Source of the DNA: Undaria pinnatifida
Taxonomy: Eukaryota; Sar; Phaeophyceae; Laminariales; Alariaceae
Assembly (NCBI GenBank): GCA_012845835.1
Contig: JABAKD010000011.1
Span: 2,264,001-2,328,000, forward strand
Direction of reading: 5' to 3'
DNA length: 64,000 nucleotides
Shown: positions 13,721 to 22,700 of the stretch, piece by piece
Numbering within the stretch: the first letter of the stretch is position 1
How the letters are laid out: every line of letters begins with the position of its first letter
Notes under the pieces: generated by a model
Seen by the model: only the letters and a program-made list of their open reading frames with translations
Told to the model about the DNA's origin: nothing
The model's database searches: none
Translations under genes and position numbers: made by a program

Positions 13721-16700
13721 CGGCATTGGATCATTGGATCATTGGATCAAGACAGTTGTTGTTCCAGAGGAACAAACGCAAAATAACCCTCGTCCGAATC
13801 GTACGTATGCATATAAAAATTCATCTTGAAATTGGTATTCCCATGATAAATCACACCGACAAGGCGACATCACACCAAATTACGCTAGGAACTCGTATTA
13901 TATACATACCTACATCATACTCGTATAGTACAGAACAAATAATATCATCATGCCTCTTCTACAGAAATAACCTCGACAGTCGTAGCGTTTTAGGCAGCGA
14001 CGGATGAGGCAGCCTCCGCGTCGAAGTTGGCCTTTAACGTCGCTACATCCTGGAGAACTTCCGCTAGCCCGGGGATCAAGTGCGAGTTGAGCTAAAAAAA
14101 CAGCATCTATATTCTCGATTTTGTCAGGCCCGAGGGAGGTGCGCCGTTGGCTAACAACTGCCGAAAGAGCAGATTAGTTTTCCTTTCTGCTTGGCAACTG
14201 GTGGTGGTGTCGATCTCTAGGTACACAGCCGAGCCAACAGTCCGACATGTGGCCAGCGAGCGGCCACGTCTCCATCTTTCCCGTTTTAACGTCTACTCCA
14301 TCCATCGCCTGTACCTTCCACGCGTTGAGTACATCGAACACAGGCGAATTCGACGCAACGGGCGTGTTCATGTATTTTTCATGTTTTCATATTTTCGTCT
14401 TTTCGTACTTCGTAAATTCGTAAATTCTATAACTTCAATTTAATGTGCATAACGAGTCTGCTGTGAACAATATAAACAAAGTGAATTTCCAATGTGAAAA
14501 AACAAAATTTTGCATAATGATCGTAAATTCTTGGTGGGAATGGACGGAAAGAAGAGACAACGGGCAGGGGTGAACCTTGGACGGAAGGGGGCAAGTTCTG
14601 TCGGCTGGACTGGACGGTGAAACACAACGGTGCAGGTTAGGATACCTGGACGGGACGGGACGGTACATGACAATATCTCGACGGGACGGGACGGTAATTC
14701 CCAATGGGAGTGGGAGTGAGTTTTTTTACGGGACGGGAAGATAAAGTCCAACGGGGCAGATTTTGATAACGGGACGGGACGGGACGGCAAGTGACAACGG
14801 TTGGATATTTGTCGACGGAACGGGATGGGACGACGGGATCAGTTTGACGACGGTTTTACCGCCCCGTCCCGTCCCGACGTTACGGTCGTTCCCGTCCCGT
14901 CCCGTCAAAATACCGTGATAAGCCTTGGGAAAAACACCATTCGTGATAAACCTTAATCAACGCAAAAAATTACCCTTCGAGACAAATCCTAACAAACGCA
15001 AAAAATCACCATTCGTAAAAACAAAATCATGACTACTGAAGTGACAAAAACATCACGATTCTTGACACCTGCCAATCTGCGTCATGTCACGTTTTTTACA
15101 AACAAAAATTGAAGGTTTTCAAAACTTTTTTTTGTACGATAACGTGTCGTAACTAATACCACGATTCGCGAAACTGTCACTTTTGCTTGTTACGCGGTAT
15201 ACGACTCGTGACAGTTTTGTTGGTTTGCTATGCCTAAATAATACCAATGATAAAAATAGCCCTGAAGGCCGTCCTGGAAAAGCCACGGGCGGCACAAATA
15301 ATCCTACGCACAAATTCAATACTTGCACACATAGGAGACAGACGGACAGACAGACCGAGTACAGCATATGCAGACAGACGCACAGGGGACACACACAGAC
15401 GCAGACAGACAGACGGTCACGCAGACACAGACGTATCCACTTTGACAGGCACACAACAGGCAGACACCGACACATGCACGTAGACAAGCACACATGTGCA
15501 CACAGACACGAATTCACGCAGATACATACAGGCACAGACACGGACAAAAAAACACAGACACATTAGTAGACACGACCCCCCCAAGGCTGGGATGAGAAGC
15601 TGCTACAGTAGCAATCCGAAGTTCAACTTTAAAGGAAGCAAGAGGCCGGTGTTCAGCAGGCAACACACTGAGAAACACGGACACAAAACAATCATGACAC
15701 ACAAGACACAGGCACACATGCAAACCATGAACATACGGTACCGGTCCCTCTATAGTGCCGGTATGTGCACTATAGAGGGAAATACTAGAACTGTAGCGGC
15801 AACCGGCACTATTCCGCATACTGCCACTACTGGTTTTCCCGTATTCACCAAGCAATTTCACAGGCACTTAGAATGGACAACCGGCACTACTCAATCAGCA
15901 CTATAGAGGGGTCACTATTCTACACAGACGTGCTCCGGCCGCAAGTTCGGCATAAACCATATACCAGCAAACGCGGTCAACAAAAAACAACTGTAACAGC
16001 AGTAGGGCCCCTACCCCCCAATAATCGTATTCAGAACATCACCTACGTACTTGGGGGCAAAACACTTGGAGTTAGCGTGTAAAGCTTTTTACAGTTCTAA
16101 ACGGGATTGTCTACAAAACCCACTTACCTGTCAATGTCCACAAAATACTTGGAAATAGCGTGGAATATTTTAGTCAGTTCTATGAAAAGGCTTTCTTGCC
16201 TTGAAACGAAAAAAAAAGTTCTCGGTCGCTTCGCTTCCTCGGTCTTGCCTCATTAAAAAGAACATCTGACATAACCCACGCACCTGTCAATGTTCGGCCA
16301 TCTAGGGTTTCCCCTTACACGGAGGCCTTTGTAGTACGGGAGAGATGCGCTCATCCGCTCTAGGAAAGGCGTATACATGAGGTCAACGTACGACAGCTCT
16401 TTGCCTTCGGAGCACAAATTGCGGGGGCGATTGAATAGAGGAGGGGGGAGGGGTTAGAGCTGGGGCTCAGGGGGGCGGGGTGAGCTGGACACGAAGCATC
16501 GACAAAACAAAAGCCTTCGAAGTGCTGACAAATACCCTCGTACAGCGACTCGACCAAAATGCATAAGAGTACCGGGCGGGCAAAAATTCATCTGCCGGTT
16601 TGTTGGTCTGATTCGCCGACGCTGGCATTCCAGCCGCCTAATTGTTTTTGGTAAAAAACGCTAAAGCACAAGCACGCTGCGGAGCCGTGCCGCTGCCCCT

Positions 16701-19700
16701 GCCGACCTCGAGCCCCCCAAAGGGCTGGAGTTCGGGTTGGCGTTACGGTTGGTGTTAGGCCTGGGTTTAGGTTGGTCTGGGCCGACGTGTAAGACTGAAA
16801 TTGACCCACCAACACGACTGGCAGGACTGTTCTTGCCTGTCCGTTCTGCAGTTGAGGGGGTCTCGGGCAGCTGGGAAGCTCATGGCTTCAACAAAAAAGG
16901 GCCCCAAAAGTTTGGGGCCTAAGGCTTATGGCTTACGGGTCAAGGCTCAATGGGTCTATAGGGCCAACACAGGCTGTTAAAGTTTCCAAGCTTCCGTTTT
17001 TTATGGGTTTGACATGGTCGAGGGCTCAATGATCAAAGGTCAGGGGTAAAATATCCAGGGCCTTTCGCGGGTCATCACCCGGCCCGCGGGTCGGGTCAGA
17101 AAGTTTTAAACAAATCACGCGGGTTGAGTCGGGTCGGGTCAGGAGGTGTCCGATACCAGGTATGTCACGGGTCGGGTCGGGTCGGGTTGTCTCCGGCAAG
17201 GACATTATCAAGTATGACACGTCGGGCCGGGTCACCCTGACCTGACCCGACCCGCGAGAAGTGATCCGACCCGCGAAAAAAAGACCTGACAACATCCAGG
17301 AGCCAAGGGCCAACATCAATGCCTCGTATTAGAAAAAATATATCGAAACAAGGTTTTTTGTCGAGGGTTGTGTAATATGTAATACCGGTATCAGGTTCTC
17401 GGCGGTTCTCGAACTCACATGCGGTTCGCATAAAACTTGGCAGTTTCGAGATTTTTGGGCTGGACCCCCGTGGAAAATGCCTCCTCCGTACACACGGGAA
17501 ATCCCTATGCCCCCCCCGTTTACAGTTTGGGAGTGTAAGAGTGCAAACAATGTCGGCTGCGGTTCTTACGAACGGTTTCCACATTTGACCGGTTTGCGGT
17601 ACTACCTGTACGCCGGCTCTTCTTGTCGCGGTACTGCAGTTACCGGTACGTCCGCTCTTCTTTCTGCGGTATTACCGGGTGCGTCCGCTCTTCTTTTTGC
17701 TGTAATTATCGGTACGTCCGCTCTTCTTTTTGCGATATTATCGGTACGTCCGCTCTTCTTTTTGCGGTATTACCGGTGCGTCCGCTCTTCTTTTTGCGGT
17801 ATTACCGGTACGTCCGCTCTTCTTTTTGCGGTATTACCGGTACGTCCGCTCTTCTTTTTTCGGCAATACCGGTACGTCCGCTCTTCTTTTTGCGGTATTA
17901 CCGGTACGTCCGCTCTTCTTTTTGCGGTATTACCGGTACGTCCGCTCTTCTTTTTGCGGTATTACCGGTACGCCCGCTCTTCTTTTTGCGGTATTATCGG
18001 TGCGTCCGCTCTTCTTTGGCGGTATTTCCGGTACGTCCGCTCTTCTTTTTGCGGTATTACCGGTACGTCCGCTCTTCTTTTTGCGGTATTACCGGTGCGC
18101 CCGCTCTTCTTGCGGTACTGGTATTACACGCGACGCGGGCTTCGACAGGGGTAGCAATTTTGGTAGAGCTGGAAGTCGGCGCGACTTAACTCACCAACTA
18201 GTTACTAGTCGGACTGATAGTCGTTTCCCGGAGGTGCCAACTAGACGACTTGTTGGGTCTTCCACACTTGCAATATAGGAAGGATTGTTTTACGCGGAGT
18301 GGGCTTTTTCTTTTTCGGCCGGGGTCCCCTCGGCCGGGAGAGGCTGACTTGGCTTGCTTCACTCGCCTAGCTTGAGTCGGCAAAGTCGGCTGACCATCAG
18401 GTGGTTTCGCCAGCCGACTTGCCGACTAAACCCACTTGGTTGGCTAACGTTACCTACCGAGTAGTTTCTTGTCTTGAAACACTGCCGACTCACAGCTCTA
18501 ACTTTCGGACAAACATGCTCACGGCTAAGGGGGGCGCTCCTCACCAAACATCGTAAGAATCCCGTTCACGTTTTACACATTCATCATGCGTTACCTAGGC
18601 CACGCGCTTTTGCTTGTTCATCGGACTGAAAGCATCCATTATTCGACCAAACGTGAGTTATTTGGTGAGCCGTAGAGCTCCTCAACACCTATAGAAACTG
18701 CACCCACCCTGTTAGTGGACACAATATTTGTGATAAAATTTCCTTTTTTTTCTTCCCCCAGCAGGAAACGGGTTAAGTGAGCAGCTTGAGACTTAAGAAG
18801 CATTTAGGTGCACCCTTACAACAGCACGTGTCACATCCATGCTTTTATCGCCGCCGGCAATCTCAACCAATAGGGTGTTTGCGAAATACCACGATTTGTT
18901 TGGATACTGCAGGGAAAACATATAAAAATGCAAGGTTCCCCTCCGAGATGTGGTCGGCTTGAACGCTGGGGTGTGTCTTAAGCTGAAAAGGTGGACAAAA
19001 CTCTCGTAAAAACTGACGAAAGGACAGTTAGCCGCCGCCGTTGTATCCCGGCAAGTAACACCGACCAGCCCAACACAAGTTTAACCCAAGGCCAGGCCAA
19101 CCCACCCAAAAAAACGGTTAGAAGACGCGTGCTACCTCTAGAGGTAGCACTTTTTTGACCGTTTTTTTTTTTCTGGATGATGACAGGGCTCCTTAACCCA
19201 AAAATCGTCGAAATTCAATTGTATCATGAAAAATATATATGATTGTTTTGAATACCTAGGCCATGATAACTTCTTCATCGGGTTGCGCTTTCAGTTTGCT
19301 CTACACTATTAATAAGGAGGACTTGGGGGTGAGGCGTAGAGCTCCTCAAGCCCAAGAACCTTCCAAGGAAAACATGATGAACCTCTATCGCAGCGTGAGT
19401 CAAAAGGGCGGACGTAACCGTTTTTTTTTTTGGGGGGGGGGTTGGGTCGTGGCCTTTGCAGGAAGGAGGATGGCACTATTGACCGATTTTTTTCGATATT
19501 TTTCGTAGGTTGTGTTGGCCTTGAGTTATGACGTTTGTCGGTTTTGATACCATCCAAACCTTGGGGTATTAGAACTAAAACGGTCGATACCTATTTTTAT
19601 CCTTGTATTTATGTAAAATAGTATATTTAAGTCTCTTCTTTTTGTGTTGTTGTCACTGTTATAAACGGCCTTGAAAATTAGTTATAAAATACATGTACAA

Positions 19701-22700
19701 TTGCTGCTGCTGCTCGGAGAAGGCTCCTCAGCTTTTCTTAGACGTATTTTTGGGCTTTTGCCGGGCTAGCTTGCGATGAGGATCACCCCTCGGCCCGAAA
19801 CTCCCTCATCTGGCTCCCTGACCCCGACTGTGTCGGAGGAGGCCTCGGGCGTGCTCGCATCGTGCCCGGGCTGTAGTCGTTTTTAGCAAAGCTATTTCAA
19901 ATGCGTCAGCTGTGAGTTCGACCAGTTGAGCGGTTTAGATTGAGCGTTGCAAGCTACGTGATTTATGAGTCTCGTGGCCAATGCATGCATAGGAGTACTC
20001 ACATACAGGAGAGATGAGAGGAGATAGCGTAGGTCCAGGTACATATGGTTGGACTACTAAAAATGATGATACAGCAACAGTACGTTCGAGGTATACGAGT
20101 TGGTTTGGCAATTACTGAAGATGTTGTAGTAGTTCCGCCATACTACCCGCCGGTACTCGTATGTACCTGCCATATGGCCCGATACTCATCATGCATTTCT
20201 CGTCCTCCCGACCGTTCCATTGCTCTCTCCCTTCAACACATACAACGCCCCTCCACACTCGCTCCACCTCATACTTGCAACACTACGAACTGATTCAATA
20301 GTACACCGTACTTCTTGGCAGTAATTTGTCGCTTCTACGGCCCCGCTCCGCTTTTTTTGCTACCTGTCTTACGGGCATGCGCGGAGCCGCAGGCGGGCGT
20401 CAGCCCACCGTGGCGAAGCCCCCCTGGTCTATAACTATTTTCATTATTTTCCCAACAGTTTATTATTACATGTCTTCCTACCCCGTCATATTTTGGAATC
20501 CCGCGGACACCCTACCAGCAATGGACAACGCAGCGGCCGTAATCCCTCACCTAGGAAGTAGGGGCCACCGCCGTCCTGGAGGGCAGCGTTCACCTTGTCC
20601 GCAGCGGCCATGAAAGAGACGGAGTTCATGCCAGAGCTGGTGAGCCACCCGAACCTTTGGGGCGGTACAGTGCGGTGCAGTGCGGTTTGAGGTGGGGGGG
20701 TAAGAGGAGAAAGAAAGGGTGCGACTAAGTTGACACATATAGATGCCCCGCAAGATCCATATGTCCAACTACCTAGAAAACTCGGGGATGCACCCAGGAT
20801 GTTCCCTGGCGATCACAAGAGGCGTGCTGCGTACGGTAGGGTTGCACGTAAAAACCTTCTGAGGCAGGCTTCTTTCTCACTTGAGCAGCTCTACAATCTC
20901 TTCCAGAAGCAAAAACATTTTCAGCGAAAAATTGAAGGGTCAACCTGAGGATTAACCCATTGCGTACTGTACGTGCAACAATGTATACACATCAAAAGTA
21001 TATACATCACATTTACTAGTATTATTATTAATAATAATATACTTCGAAATGCTAATAGTTATACTATTACACAATGAGTTTCTTCATTGGGTTGCAATTT
21101 TCCTTGTTCCTCTTTTTGTGAGGTCTATTCATAGAGCTCTTCGAGTCAGGAGATGAAAAAAAACCAGGTGCATCCCCACCGTACCATTAGCAGCATGTGT
21201 CAAGTGCTGCCTTCCAGGAGCTGCAGGTCTCTCGTACAGTTCTTAGGCAACACTATTAGCTGTAGGTGCAGTAGTGGGTGGTACAAAAGGGATTTCGCGC
21301 CCGCCGTTTTTTTAATTGGCCGAATTTTTAGGTTTTGTTATACGCTAGTGGTCCCTCTCTAGTGCCGGCATGTACACTATAGAGGGGAATATCTGCACTA
21401 TAGCGGCAACCAGCACTGCTGTTGAATTTTTCATGTTGCGCCCCTCGTTCACAAAATGTATCAATTACAAACAGCCTCTATGTATTACGTACATGACGGC
21501 TGTCTCGTACTTTTGTGACCACAATGCTTATTTCTCTTTCCAGGACGATGAATCGACACGGCCACCGATAGTGCTGTATTGTTTCTAACACAATTTTGCA
21601 GCAAAAACGAAGTAGCTAGCGTTGAAAACAAAACATCACATTTTCGGTGGGCCTTTTCTCACCACGCCGAAAATATTTGCCTCTCCAGCCTGAGCAGAGG
21701 GTCCACGCGCTCCGACAGAGGCGAGTCGGCGGGTGGAAGAAGAGGATTGTTTTCAGGAAACGTTGCCTCTAGTATCTGCCACAAGACCAGGCCAGGCCCG
21801 TTTTCCCATCATTCCCGGCAGAAGGAGGGAAGGAGGGAAGAAAGGAGGGAGGGAGGGAGGGAGGGAGGGAGGAAGGGAGGGAGGAAGGGAGGGAGGGAGG
21901 AAGGGAGGGAGGGAGGGAGAAAAAAAAGGCAAAGGGGGGAGAGAGAGGGTGACAATGGGGGAGGGCGGGTGCGGTGAATAAAAAGGAACGGGGGGAGGGG
22001 GGAGGGTAAAAACAAAAACAAATTGAGGAAGGGAGGGAGAATAAGAAAGTAGGGGGGGGCAGAGAGGGAGAATAAGAAAGAGGGGGGGGGGGGGAGGGGG
22101 GGTGCAAAAAAAGGAAATGGGGGGAGGGAATGAGAACAAAAAGAAAGGAGGAGAGGGGGAGGGTAGAAAGGGGGGAGTTTACGAGTTTGGGAGTTTGGGC
22201 GGGAGGGAGAACAGACGAGGAGGGGGGGGACGGAGGGGGGAGAAGGAGGGAGGGAAGGGGGGAGAATGAGAGAGCAACGCGTTGAATCAGACCGCAGCAC
22301 GCTCGATTGAATCGCATCACATCGCATCGCACCGCACCGCACCGCACCGCACCGCACCGCACCGCAGTGCGCAGCATTATACAGCATCACACCGCGAACC
22401 CGAAGATTGACAGCACCGCATCGCACCGTACGTGCATGGTGACGTTCGACTCAAAAAAAGAACGCAAGCCGAGAGGTGATCGCACAGCACCCGCATGAGG
22501 ACGACCCATTAATAATACTAATGCAGACAGTAGATACTCGGTCGCACCGCACCTGCATGATGACGTTCGATTCTGAAATAACGCGACCGTCGATGTTGGC
22601 CACGGGCACCGCTCCCGAGGGAGACACCTGCCGGAACCAGGCAGGCTTGTCTCCGTAGCATCTCATCGGAACCTTCAAGGCCATCGAACAAAAGCAGGAG

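Noticed and set aside
17616-18120. CRISPR-like array
   Set aside because: The 32-bp units are contiguous with no unique spacers, in a eukaryotic intron.
21753-22426. Long Pro/Ser-rich minus-strand open frames
   Set aside because: They are produced by the purine tract on the plus strand; a real GST exon at 21663-21775 uses a different frame.
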